Of a stretch of DNA of 64,000 nt, positions 18,034 through 26,392 are shown one piece after another (position 1 is the stretch's first letter; the number at the start of each line of letters is the position of its first letter). Origin of the DNA: Prolixibacteraceae bacterium UBA1413 (lineage in GTDB: Bacteria > Bacteroidota > Bacteroidia > Bacteroidales > Prolixibacteraceae); assembly GCA_002304925.1 (NCBI GenBank), contig DBPT01000017.1, positions 1-64,000 on the forward strand. The letters are read 5' to 3'. The notes beneath the pieces are model-generated. The model made no database searches and was not told where the DNA came from. It saw nothing but the letters and a program-made list of their open reading frames with translations. Both the position numbers and the translations under genes were made by a program.

Positions 18034-19113
18034 TCAGGGTTCGTTACAAAAATCGTATTGGCCGTAAGCACACCGGCGTTGATCCCCCGGGATGATGGTA
18101 TGGCGGGATTCCGTCTGTTTGCACAGGACAAAATCATGGCAGAAGGCAAGGATCTCATCGAAAAAAGCATGCATGGGTTTGCTTGCCAGCTCATGAGCGC
18201 CCCCACAGGTGGTGTGCAGCCAGTAGGGAACGCCGAGTTGTGCCAGTTTTGCCGCAAGGGTATGGGCCCCGTGCAAAATCAGATATCCGGGTTTCCCCGG
18301 CTCACAATAGTGATGCGATGCCGAGGCATAGGGGACCAGGTTGTCACAGGTTCCGTGGAAAAAGAGGGAGGGAACTGCGGAATCGGAGAAAATTTTCGAT
18401 GTGTCGGGAATGGCGCCTGCCATGGAGATGACGCCGGCATAAGATACCGGACCGGAGTCAAGGCCGTAGCACATGGGAGGCTGGTAGGCGGCATTCAGCA
18501 CCGCTTCGGCACCGGCGCTGCTCCCTGCCAGAATGATCTTCTGCGGATCAATCCCCAGGGATTCGCGGTTTTCTGTCAGGAAATAGGTGGCGTCCTGAAT
18601 GTCTTCCACGGCCGACTGAAAGGTGTTCAGCTTATCGGTGGCCCGACAGTCACAACTGAATCCTGTGGGTTCATTTTTCCGGGTAAGGCGGTAGGTTACC
18701 GAGACCGCATTGTAGCCGTGGGCTGCCAGTCGTTGACAGAATTTCACAATGGAGGCATCGTTGCGCGTACCGGCGCTGAATCCCCCGCCGTGCAGGTACA
18801 AAACCACCGGCCTGTACTCCTCAGGATCACCCCAGGGGGCGTACAGGTCAAGATCGAGGTTCTGCCCGCTTTTGGTGGCATAGGTGAGCGTCTGAACGGT
18901 GACGGAGTCAAAAAGAGGCTCCCGGTAACGCTCCTGGCTGGTGACCCGCCCGGGCAATATGAACAAAAGGAAAAGGTTGCAGAAAAAAATCCCCGCGATC
19001 GTGGCGCTCCGTCGCAAGGCCAAAACCGCAACACGGGTGAATTCTGCTAAAAAGGGTGCTGCGGAAGAGGTTTTCAGGGAATCTGCGGATGGTGTAATTG
19101 TCGATGTTGTCAT
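18034..19113 (-). CDS. Secreted or membrane-anchored alpha/beta hydrolase (esterase/lipase)
   Basis: The 359-residue protein has a single hydrophobic segment late in its N-terminus (about 41-56, IFFCNLFLLFILPG), then an alpha/beta hydrolase domain. Visible are the oxyanion motif YLHGGGFSAG, the nucleophile elbow LAGSSAGAE, an acid near FHGTCDNLVPYA and a histidine in CGGAHELA. It resembles carboxylesterases of the BD-FAE/acetyl-esterase group, often deacetylating plant polysaccharides; that role is inferred from its neighbour, the glycosidase-like gene. The true start may lie within the first 35 residues, which look unlike a signal peptide. Confidence 0.8.
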   Translation of the reverse strand: MTTSTITPSADSLKTSSAAPFLAEFTRVAVLALRRSATIAGIFFCNLFLLFILPGRVTSQERYREPLFDSVTVQTLTYATKSGQNLDLDLYAPWGDPEEYRPVVLYLHGGGFSAGTRNDASIVKFCQRLAAHGYNAVSVTYRLTRKNEPTGFSCDCRATDKLNTFQSAVEDIQDATYFLTENRESLGIDPQKIILAGSSAGAEAVLNAAYQPPMCYGLDSGPVSYAGVISMAGAIPDTSKIFSDSAVPSLFFHGTCDNLVPYASASHHYCEPGKPGYLILHGAHTLAAKLAQLGVPYWLHTTCGGAHELASKPMHAFFDEILAFCHDFVLCKQTESRHTIIPGDQRRCAYGQYDFCNEP

Positions 19114-19609
19114 ATGAACGAAGATGTCGGATTTCTAATGCCCCCGGTGGTGTCGGAATAAAAACACTGACCGGGATGACAAAGTTAATAATTTTGTTGC
19201 GATCGGGGAACTCCTCGTGGCTCTCACGATATGTGCCATTAATTTAAGCCTCAACCTCAAACTGCCAGAGCGAAGCGAAGGCTCTTAACTTCAACCTTAA
19301 CCTCAAAAAGAAATGGAATCGACCCGGGCGGGCGATTCCATTTCTAAGTCCCAATTACTTGTGCAATTATCCTAACAAAAGGAACACGCTAACCTGAAAT
19401 AAAATATTCAGGGATTACAGGGACACAAGCAAAAATCAAACCATAATATTATTATGCTATCAGCAAATGATTTACAAAATATTCATTATACAATAAGTAC
19501 CAAATCTGTAACATTTTCCCATTTTGGGAAAATCGGCAAATGACCGGAGTGATCTTCCGGGCATTCGCCGATTTTGGCAGAATCTTCCCCTCCGGGCATT
19601 TCGGATCTG
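19114..19609. other. Intergenic region downstream of the first hydrogenase operon
   Basis: This 496-bp stretch lies between hydA and the esterase gene, both on the minus strand. It contains the short tandem repeat at the end of hydA, a hairpin TTTTCCC/GGGAAAA near 19514-19532, the minus-strand terminator at 19305-19344, and near 19283-19306 a sequence (AACCTTAACC) whose complement recurs at 18008-18017, on the other side of the esterase gene. No gene is supported. Confidence 0.5.
19305..19344 (-). terminator. Rho-independent terminator of the first hydrogenase operon
   Basis: Read on the minus strand, GAAATGGAATCG (19344-19333) pairs perfectly with CGATTCCATTTC (19321-19310) and is followed by TTTTTG. 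It lies 266 bases past the hydA stop and is the first clear terminator downstream. Confidence 0.75.
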
Positions 19610-19629
19610 TCAGAACCTTTCCCTCCGGG
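19551..19629 (-). repeat. Degenerate short tandem repeat spanning the hydA stop codon
   Basis: On the minus strand two units of 33 and 35 bases both start CCCGGAGGGRAAGRTTCTG (19629-19597 and 19596-19562), with a shorter third trace from 19561. The stop codon of hydA lies in the first unit, so the last six codons of hydA are part of the repeat. Confidence 0.6.
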
Positions 19630-21403
19630 TATATTTGGTATGGAGGAGTTTGTGAGAGAGTTCCCCGTTGGGTTCTTTCAGGAAGTCCTTGTACAGTTTG
19701 ATCACTTCCTGGTTTTCGTGTGATTTCCTGACGGGCATGCTGGCATCTTCGGCGTAGATAGCTTCGGCCCGTTTCTTTCTGATCTCCGGACTGGTGGGGA
19801 TGGGTTGTCCGCCACCGCCCAGACAACCGCCGGGGCAGGCCATGATCTCTATGAAGTGGTAGTCGGCTTTTCCCGATTTCACGGAATCCATGACCGTTTT
19901 GGCGTTGACAAGTCCGTGGGCGACGACACATTTCAGTTCTACGTTATCAAGAAATGCCCACTCTTTTTTGGGATTTTCGATTTTTACGGAAGCTTCGCGC
20001 ACTCCTTCCATACCTCTGACCGGGGTAATTTCGAGGTTTGCGAAGGGGACTTCTCTTCCGGTAACGATTTCGTAGGCAGTACGGAGGGCGGCTTCCATTA
20101 CTCCGCCGGTGGCGCCGAAGATGACGCCCGCACCCGTGGAATCGCCCATCAGCCGGTCATATTTGGCCTCTTCGAGGGCGGGGAAGTTGATTCCTGCCTG
20201 TTTGATCATGATGGCCAGCTCGCGGGTGGTGAGTACATAGTCCACGTCACGGTAACCGCTGTCGAGCATTTCGGGACGGGCGGCCTCGAATTTCTTGGCC
20301 GTGCAGGGCATGATCGATACCGAGACAATTTTCGAGGGATCGAGGTTCCGGGCTTTGGCATAATAGGTCTTCACAAGAGCTCCGAACATCTGCTGGGGTG
20401 ACTTGCAGGTGGAGAGGTTGCCCAGGTATTCGGGATACATGTGTTCGATGTATTTGATCCATCCCGGCGAACAGGAAGTGGCCATAGGCAGTTTCACGTC
20501 GGGATCCTTGTCCACCAGGGCCTTTTTCAAACGGCCCAGCAATTCGGTCCCCTCTTCCATGATGGTCAGGTCGGCGGTGAAGTCGGTATCCAGCACCGAG
20601 TCGAATCCCAGCCTTTTGAGGGCGGCTACCATTTTACCCGTATTCCGGGTTCCCGGCATAAATCCCAGTTCCTCGCCCAGGCCGATGCGAACCGCCGGAG
20701 CCGTTTGCACCACCACGTGCTTGTCAGGATTGGCAATGGCCTCCCATACTTCCTCGATATAGTTTTTCTCAACCAGGGCCCCTGTCGGACAGTGGTTGAC
20801 GCATTGGCCGCAGTTGGTGCATACCACTGCGCTCATCGGTTTTTCCATAAAGGTAGTGATTTTCATCAAATCCCCCTTGTGTGAAACCGTCAGGGCGTTC
20901 ACCCCCTGCAACTCGGAGCAGGTGCGCACACACCGCTGGCAGCGGATGCACTTGCTGTCATCCTTGATGATCGACGGTGAAAACATGTCGATGGTATAGG
21001 TCTTGAAAGGAACCAACTCGATAAAATCCTGGGTCATGATTTTGTATTCAGAGGCGAGTTCCTGGAGTTCACAGCTTCCGTTGCGGTAACATTTTGTGCA
21101 GTCGGCATTGTGTTCCGAGAGCAGCAGTTCGATGATGTGTTTCCGCGAGTTGCGAACCCTGAGGCTGTTGGTCATCACCTCCATACCTTCTTCGCATGGC
21201 GTGGCGCATGCTGCGGAAAGCCTCTTCTGCCCTGCGACCTCCACGACGCACACCCGGCAGTTCCCCGCCACACACAGGTCCTTATGGTAACAGAGGGTGG
21301 GAATGATGATTCCGTTCTCTTTGGCGGCATCCAGAATCATGGTGCCTTTGTCGACCTTGACATTGTACCCGTTCAGGGTGATATTTATTTTTTGCGTTGT
21401 CAT
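19610..21403 (-). CDS. hydA: [FeFe] hydrogenase catalytic subunit, NADH-linked type
   Basis: The 597-residue protein has the CpI-like layout: N-terminal [2Fe-2S] domain (Cys near 39-67), a His-Cys3 [4Fe-4S] site (CTKCYRNGSC), two ferredoxin clusters (CIRCQRCVRTC, CTNCGQCVNHCP), the H-cluster domain and the small-subunit-like tail. H-cluster motifs are TSCSPGW (residues 309-315), MPCTAKKFE and EIMACPGGCLGGGGQP. In the first motif Ser312 stands where the usual TSCCPxW has its second Cys. It oxidises or produces H2 in the cytoplasm. It is the last gene of nuoE-nuoF-hydA, 19 bases after nuoF, and with the short NuoF probably forms an NADH-dependent complex. Confidence 0.95.
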   Translation of the reverse strand: MTTQKINITLNGYNVKVDKGTMILDAAKENGIIIPTLCYHKDLCVAGNCRVCVVEVAGQKRLSAACATPCEEGMEVMTNSLRVRNSRKHIIELLLSEHNADCTKCYRNGSCELQELASEYKIMTQDFIELVPFKTYTIDMFSPSIIKDDSKCIRCQRCVRTCSELQGVNALTVSHKGDLMKITTFMEKPMSAVVCTNCGQCVNHCPTGALVEKNYIEEVWEAIANPDKHVVVQTAPAVRIGLGEELGFMPGTRNTGKMVAALKRLGFDSVLDTDFTADLTIMEEGTELLGRLKKALVDKDPDVKLPMATSCSPGWIKYIEHMYPEYLGNLSTCKSPQQMFGALVKTYYAKARNLDPSKIVSVSIMPCTAKKFEAARPEMLDSGYRDVDYVLTTRELAIMIKQAGINFPALEEAKYDRLMGDSTGAGVIFGATGGVMEAALRTAYEIVTGREVPFANLEITPVRGMEGVREASVKIENPKKEWAFLDNVELKCVVAHGLVNAKTVMDSVKSGKADYHFIEIMACPGGCLGGGGQPIPTSPEIRKKRAEAIYAEDASMPVRKSHENQEVIKLYKDFLKEPNGELSHKLLHTKYTRRERF

Positions 21404-21422
21404 ACCTGTTCCGTTTAAAAGA

Positions 21423-22607
21423 TTAATAAATCATCTCTTCCCTGAAGTTTTCGACAATTGAAGAGAAAGAGTTGGCCACTGACTGTCCGAGTCCGCACTT
21501 GGCTGTGACCTGCATGGTCTCGGTAAGGCTGAGGAGTTTGTCAAGGTAAGAGGCTGGTTTTTCCCCTCTTTTGACCGCCTTGATGCCCAGAAGCAGCTGC
21601 TGACAGCCCACACGGCAGGGAGTGCACTGTCCGCATGACTCTTCCCTGAAGAATTCGAGGTAGTTGTCGAGTACGTTGTACATCGAACGCGAACTATTAA
21701 AGAGCATCATTGATCCCCCCGTGGGAAGAGAGATGCCGGTTAGTTTCCCCTGGAAGCCGATGGCGGTGTCTGCAAATTTCTTGCGGGGCACCAGGAAGCC
21801 TGAAGCGCCGCCTACCTGAACCGCTTTGGTATCGCCATCGCCGAATTCGAATACAAAATCCTGAAGGCTCATCCCCAGTTCCAACTCGTAGATCCCCGGC
21901 TTGGGGGTGTCACCCGACACACTGAAGAGTTTCGTCCCCCGGGAATACTGTACGCCCAGGTCATAGAACTTTTTGGCGCCGTACTTGAAAATGGTGAAGG
22001 TATGTGCCAGCGTCTCCACATTGTTGATGACCGTGGGCGCTCCATTATATCCGTAGTTGGTGGGATAGGGCGGCTTGTTGCGGGGTTCGCCGCGCTTCCC
22101 TTCCATCGATTCGAACAGGGCAGTCTCTTCCCCGCAGATGTAAGCGCCGCTCCCCATGAAAACCCTGATTTTGAAATCGAAGTTTATCTCTTTGAGATAA
22201 TATTCAAATTCGTCAATCACCTTCTCAAGTTCGGGTTCCAGGAATTTGTACTCGCCGCGGAGATAAATGTACCCTTCTTTGGCGCCGATCACATGGGCGC
22301 AGGCCACCATGGCCGTCAAAACCTTGTAGGGAACCCGTTCCAGAATCTCCCGGTCTTTGAAAGTCCCGGGCTCCCCTTCGTCAGCATTGCAGATGACATA
22401 CTTCTCAGGCGCTTCGAGTTCAGAGGCCACCTTCCACTTCAGTCCGGTGGGAAAACCGGCGCCACCCCGCCCTTTCAGTTCCGAACTGATCAGTTCGTTG
22501 ATCAGGTCCTGGGAGGTGCGGTTTAATATTTTGCTGAGAACCTGTTCCCAGTCATTTTCATTCTTGAAAATAAAGTCGGCGCGTTTCAGCTGATAACTTG
22601 TTGCCAT
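21423..22607 (-). CDS. hydB: NuoF-like NADH-binding subunit of the hydrogenase, short form
   Basis: The 394-residue protein has the FMN/NADH-binding core of NuoF: ELKGRGGAGFPTGLKWK near residues 44-60, NADEGEPGTFKDR, YICGEETALFESMEGKRGEPR, and the N3-type [4Fe-4S] motif ESCGQCTPCR plus a later Cys in KCGLGQ. It lacks the N-terminal thioredoxin-like [2Fe-2S] domain and the C-terminal two-cluster ferredoxin domain seen in the second locus. Related short forms occur in NADH-dependent, non-bifurcating hydrogenases such as that described for Syntrophomonas wolfei, so this operon likely couples NADH directly to H2. It starts 10 bases after nuoE. Confidence 0.93.
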   Translation of the reverse strand: MATSYQLKRADFIFKNENDWEQVLSKILNRTSQDLINELISSELKGRGGAGFPTGLKWKVASELEAPEKYVICNADEGEPGTFKDREILERVPYKVLTAMVACAHVIGAKEGYIYLRGEYKFLEPELEKVIDEFEYYLKEINFDFKIRVFMGSGAYICGEETALFESMEGKRGEPRNKPPYPTNYGYNGAPTVINNVETLAHTFTIFKYGAKKFYDLGVQYSRGTKLFSVSGDTPKPGIYELELGMSLQDFVFEFGDGDTKAVQVGGASGFLVPRKKFADTAIGFQGKLTGISLPTGGSMMLFNSSRSMYNVLDNYLEFFREESCGQCTPCRVGCQQLLLGIKAVKRGEKPASYLDKLLSLTETMQVTAKCGLGQSVANSFSSIVENFREEMIY

Positions 22608-22617
22608 GATGGTTGGT

Positions 22618-23088
22618 TTATAATGGTTTATTCATATACTCCGTAATGATCTCCCTGACCTTCTCAGGGGTGAGGTCGGTATACGCATCGTGGTTGATCA
22701 GCATGGCCGGGGCTTTGTGGCACAGTCCCAGACAGTTGGTTTGCATCAACGAGAAACGGCCGTCAGCAGTCGTCTCCCCGATCTTGATCTTCAGCATATC
22801 CTGAATGGCAAGCAATACCTGACTTTTGCCCTTCATGGCACACGTTATCGTCTTGCACATCCTGATGATATACCTGCCCATCTTCTGCGTTTCCAGAAAA
22901 GAGTAAAAAGTGGCTGTTCCAAAAACTTCAGCAGCAGGAATGTCCATTTCTCGGGCAATCTCCACCATAGAATATTCCGAAAGGTAATTCTCGTGTTCCA
23001 CAACCCCCTGCATGATGGGCAGCAGATGCTCCCTGCTCCGGCCGTACTTGTCCGCCAGTTCCTTAATGATTAATTGTGTAGGACTCAT
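22618..23088 (-). CDS. hydC: NuoE-like [2Fe-2S] subunit of the hydrogenase
   Basis: The 156-residue protein is a thioredoxin-like [2Fe-2S] subunit of NuoE type. An N-terminal helical part (about 1-70) is followed by the cluster domain with CKTITC near residues 83-88 and CLGLC near 122-126, giving the expected four Cys. It passes electrons between NuoF and HydA. It is first in the minus-strand operon; the 350 bp before it must hold the promoter. Confidence 0.93.
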   Translation of the reverse strand: MSPTQLIIKELADKYGRSREHLLPIMQGVVEHENYLSEYSMVEIAREMDIPAAEVFGTATFYSFLETQKMGRYIIRMCKTITCAMKGKSQVLLAIQDMLKIKIGETTADGRFSLMQTNCLGLCHKAPAMLINHDAYTDLTPEKVREIITEYMNKPL

Positions 23089-23438
23089 TGAATGTCGTTT
23101 TAATAAAACATTAACCTTTTATTTCACCTGTCACGCAATTACGGCAGCCAAAGGGTGCCTCTCCGCACCTGATCGTTCTGACCGATTTTGCATGTGGATA
23201 AAAATAGTGAGTTGAATATTGAAAAACCAATGATTTTATAAGAGAATAAACTGTTTTTCAGCATAATGTTGGCAAATGTTCCGCAGAAAGGGAATTGAAG
23301 CCGCCGGGAGGTAGTTTGGCGAAGCGAAAACGCCCCCAAAAAAGACAAATATTTATTATTTATGATTAAAGTCGTCTCCAAACGTAACATTTTGTCCCTC
23401 CAATGTGTCTAATATAATAGCCATAAAACAATACAATC
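23089..23438. other. Divergent intergenic region between the hydrogenase operon and a small secreted protein gene
   Basis: This 350-bp A+T-rich stretch carries the promoters of both flanking genes. A small hairpin, GGTGC (23154-23158) / GCACC (23165-23169), would lie in the hydrogenase leader. I see no exact TAnnTTTG with a good -33 partner and no clear Rex-type palindrome. An 83-codon minus-strand frame here has no recognisable features and is not called. Confidence 0.4.
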
Positions 23439-23843
23439 ATGAAAACAGAGACCCTTTTACGCATGCTGACATTGCTGGTATTTTTCCCTTTGTGTCTGAA
23501 CGGTCAGAACCTCACTGTTTCGGGAAAAATCACCGACCGCATCACAGGAAATGCCATTTCGCAGCTGACCGTGGTGGATAAGAATTCCGGTATCGGAACC
23601 ATTTCCTCATTTGACGGTTCTTTTTTGTTGCTTCTGATGCCGGGAGAAGTGGCGCTGGATTTCTTCAGTGCAGAGTATGAACTGCAATCCGTTTCATTTG
23701 ACCTGAAAAGAGACACCTTCTTTCAGGTAAATGTGAGTCGGCTGAAAGCCGATCGTTTCAGGAGAGAAAAAAAGGAGAGTTTCCGTTCCACCGAGCAGCG
23801 TGAAATGGCTCATCATCCCGATGGGCACCTTCAATTCCGGTGA
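23439..23843 (+). CDS. Small secreted protein with carboxypeptidase-regulatory-like domain
   Basis: The 134-residue product has a signal peptide (MLTLLVFFPLCLNGQ, cut near residue 23) and one beta-sandwich domain of the CarboxypepD_reg type (LTVSGKITDRITGNAIS ... GIGTISSFDGSFLLLL). Such domains usually form the N-terminus of TonB-dependent receptors, but short stand-alone ones exist in Bacteroidota. The last 30 residues are basic and unstructured. The final codons, CAA TTC CGG TGA, match the start of the dispersed repeat, so the end may have been altered by a repeat insertion. Function unknown. Confidence 0.7.
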   Translation: MKTETLLRMLTLLVFFPLCLNGQNLTVSGKITDRITGNAISQLTVVDKNSGIGTISSFDGSFLLLLMPGEVALDFFSAEYELQSVSFDLKRDTFFQVNVSRLKADRFRREKKESFRSTEQREMAHHPDGHLQFR

Positions 23844-23873
23844 GGATTTGGAAATCACTTGCGATGGCCGTTT

Positions 23874-25469
23874 TCAGCGGGGCGGCATTCCCAGGAGAGT
23901 TGAAAGTGCCGGGTAAAATCCGGTGGCGTCCAACGGTTCATCGATGACTTTGGCTGCTGTTCCGGTTCCGTAAAAGAAGAGCGGAAGATGGGTCTCTCCG
24001 GAATAGTGTGATTTTTTGGATTTGTAACTAATCTGCCAGCCTTCCCTGAGTTCCACCATGACATCTCCCGACCGGTTTTCGAACCAGTTGTTCGCAATGG
24101 GATCCTGAAATGGAGTACGCATTTCGCCATCCCGGGCCTCTGCGGCGGTGACCACCCGCCTTACCCCTTCGAACTGGGCCATGAAATCCGCCGTTTTCTT
24201 CCGGATCTCATTCAGATCTACCTTGTTTAAATCAATCAGCTTGTGGTTCAAGTAAAGCTGCAGTCCGTTGTTGTATTCCACCCATTTGAGATCCCCGAAG
24301 GTGATGTTCAGATAGGAGTTGAGCAGGGCTACGGCATTTTCGGGGGAGAAACGTCCTGCCGGAAACCGGAACCGCTCTTTCAGGTAATCGACGGGATAGG
24401 GTGCCGAGGAGTTGGCCGTCAGGAAAAAGAGGACGTTCCCCTTTCCGAATTTCTCTTCGGCGAAGGAGATCAGGGCGGCAATTTCCCCGTCGAGGCGGAG
24501 GTAGAGGTCTTGCATCTCCACGGAAGCCGGACCAAAGTTTCCGTTTTCATAATCCATGGAAGAGAAGAAGAGGGTGACCAGGTCGGTGAACCTGTCGGTG
24601 CCGATCTCTTCCTGACTGATCAATTCCTGGGCGAATTCCCTGATAAGGGTGTTGGCAAAGGGGGTGGTTTTCAGCGGGGCGTAGTTGCCGGCGTTTTTTA
24701 CCAGGGTAGCCATGGAATGGGGAAAGGTATTCCTGCCGGGGCCGTAACCGGGTTCCTGTGGACAATTGTCTTCGGCGCTTTCCCCGTAGTCAGATGCTGA
24801 TTTCAGGATTACCCAGTTGCGGGCGCTGAAATTTGCGGAGAGATTTCTTGCATTGAAAGCTGTTGCCCATCCCGGAAGGGTTTCCCGGTACCAGGAACTG
24901 GTGACCATGTTGCCCGATCCGGGGTCGTACCAGTAAGCGGCATCGCCGGAATAGCCCGCAGAAAAAATGGCAGGGGCTTCATTCATCGCAACGCTGAAAA
25001 CTTTGGCTTTCCCGTTGTGGAAGATCTTCAGGCGGTCACCCAGGGAAGAGGCCCTCAACTGCCGGGGAGATACGCCTCCTTCGGAAGAAGGGGAACCTGC
25101 GGTACGACACCCGGGATCGTCAACGCATCCGGTAACCTCCCCTTTCGTCCGGTCGTACCAGGTCACATCAACGATTCCGTGGACCGCCGGATAACTCCCC
25201 GTGAAAAGAGTGGCCGTACCCGTGGCAGGATTCAGAATGTGCAGGGGCATGATAAAACGATCATACCGAATCCCCCCGGCGCTGAGTTTTTTAAATCCTC
25301 CCTCCCCGAAGCCATTCCAGTAACGGTAGATATAGTCAGGCCGCATATTTTCGACCACGATGCCGATGACAACCCGGGGAACCTGACCCCCCGGCGCAGA
25401 ATCAGGCTGCGAACGGAGAATGGCTGCGGTTGCCAGAAGCACACATACGATAAGCAGAAATCTCTTCAT
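23874..25469 (-). CDS. Alkaline phosphatase-superfamily protein, probably catalytically inactive
   Basis: The 531-residue protein has a signal peptide (about 1-20) and the overall fold markers of PafA-type alkaline phosphatases: RPDYIYRYW at residue 43, LFTGSYPAVHGIVDVTWYD at 88, SSMDYENGNFGPAS, and THLPLFFYG near the C-terminus. The active-site residues are largely gone: Glu40 replaces the first metal-binding Asp, the nucleophile region reads NPATGTAT with no GH, the Asp-His of the usual TADHG reads Asn353-Ser354, and the DYxGH histidine is missing. It is therefore likely a periplasmic pseudoenzyme with a binding or structural role. Convergent with the preceding small gene. Confidence 0.82.
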   Translation of the reverse strand: MKRFLLIVCVLLATAAILRSQPDSAPGGQVPRVVIGIVVENMRPDYIYRYWNGFGEGGFKKLSAGGIRYDRFIMPLHILNPATGTATLFTGSYPAVHGIVDVTWYDRTKGEVTGCVDDPGCRTAGSPSSEGGVSPRQLRASSLGDRLKIFHNGKAKVFSVAMNEAPAIFSAGYSGDAAYWYDPGSGNMVTSSWYRETLPGWATAFNARNLSANFSARNWVILKSASDYGESAEDNCPQEPGYGPGRNTFPHSMATLVKNAGNYAPLKTTPFANTLIREFAQELISQEEIGTDRFTDLVTLFFSSMDYENGNFGPASVEMQDLYLRLDGEIAALISFAEEKFGKGNVLFFLTANSSAPYPVDYLKERFRFPAGRFSPENAVALLNSYLNITFGDLKWVEYNNGLQLYLNHKLIDLNKVDLNEIRKKTADFMAQFEGVRRVVTAAEARDGEMRTPFQDPIANNWFENRSGDVMVELREGWQISYKSKKSHYSGETHLPLFFYGTGTAAKVIDEPLDATGFYPALSTLLGMPPR

Positions 25470-25580
25470 GAACCTTTTATTGACGCTCCAAAAATAACAA
25501 AACTATTCATAGGAGGGACAGCACTCCAAATCGCAAAAACAGCTATCTTCAACCCCCAAAACAATAAAAAAACGGGTGCT

Positions 25581-26372
25581 ATGCAAAAGATCATGAAGAA
25601 CTTGGTGGGGGGCCTCCTCCTGATGGTAGCCGGGGCTGTCACGGGTTGCTCCCCGAAAACAGCTCCGCAAAGTGAGTGGATCCCTCTTTTTAACGGGAGG
25701 GACCTTGCGGGGTGGACGGTAAAGATCAAGGGCTATGAAGCCGGGGAGAATTTCGGGAATACTTTCCGCGTCGAAGACGGAATGATGAAGGTGAGGTACG
25801 ATGCCTACGACAGCCTTCGGAACCGCTATGGGCATATTTTTTACAAGGATACCTTTTCTCATTACCTGCTGAGAGTGGAATATCGCTTTGTGGGAGAACA
25901 GTGTCCTGGCGGTGCAGGATGGGCCTACCGGAACAGCGGCGTGATGATTCACGGTCAGTCGCCCGAAAGCATGGAGGTGGACCAGGATTTTCCGGTCTCC
26001 ATCGAAGTGCAATTCCTGGGGGGCGATGCCCAGGGGGAGCGTTCCACGTTGAACGTATGCACCCCCGGCACCAACATCGTGATGGACGGCCGGCTGATCC
26101 TGGACCATTGCATCCCCTCCTCGTCCCGTACCTTCAGGGGTGAGGAATGGGTGACTGCGGAAGTGGAAGTCAGGGGCAGCGAGGTGATCCGACATATCGT
26201 CAACGGCGATACGGTACTGGTATATAACCTGCCGCAACTCGACGAAAGGGATTCCAGCTATGCGAAGTTGCTGCCTCCCGACGGCAATAAAATCCTCAGC
26301 AGTGGGACCATCTCCCTGCAGAGCGAGAGTCATCCGCTGGACATCAGAAAGGTAGAGTTAAAGAGACTCTGA
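25581..26372 (+). CDS. DUF1080 (3-keto-disaccharide hydrolase-like) lipoprotein
   Basis: The 263-residue product has a lipoprotein signal ending in AVTGCSP (Cys near residue 23) and one concanavalin-like domain: WIPLFNGRDLAGWTVK, YRNSGVMIHGQSPESM, SIEVQFLGG and the final GTISLQSESHPLDIRKVEL. DUF1080 proteins of this kind act on 3-keto-glycosides or bind sugars at the cell envelope of Bacteroidota. The open frame runs far upstream opposite the phosphatase-like gene; the ATG at 25581 (or 25593) is chosen because the signal peptide begins there. Confidence 0.87.
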   Translation: MQKIMKNLVGGLLLMVAGAVTGCSPKTAPQSEWIPLFNGRDLAGWTVKIKGYEAGENFGNTFRVEDGMMKVRYDAYDSLRNRYGHIFYKDTFSHYLLRVEYRFVGEQCPGGAGWAYRNSGVMIHGQSPESMEVDQDFPVSIEVQFLGGDAQGERSTLNVCTPGTNIVMDGRLILDHCIPSSSRTFRGEEWVTAEVEVRGSEVIRHIVNGDTVLVYNLPQLDERDSSYAKLLPPDGNKILSSGTISLQSESHPLDIRKVELKRL

Positions 26373-26392
26373 TTTCCGGCTTTTCCCGCCGG

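Noticed and set aside
18028..19050. 340-codon plus-strand frame opposite the esterase
   Set aside because: The minus-strand frame has the full esterase motifs (HGGG, GSSAG, Asp, His); the plus-strand translation has none.
18002..19306. Inverted GGTTAAGGTT sequences on both sides of the esterase gene as mobile-element ends
   Set aside because: Only about 10 bases match, with no target duplication and no transposase; may be chance.
23139..23390. 83-codon minus-strand frame in the gap before the first hydrogenase operon
   Set aside because: A+T-rich, no domain or ribosome site, and it lies where the promoters must be; kept as intergenic.
25017..25580. N-terminal extension of the DUF1080 frame
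   Set aside because: The extra 188 codons run antisense to the phosphatase-like gene, and a proper lipoprotein signal starts at 25581.
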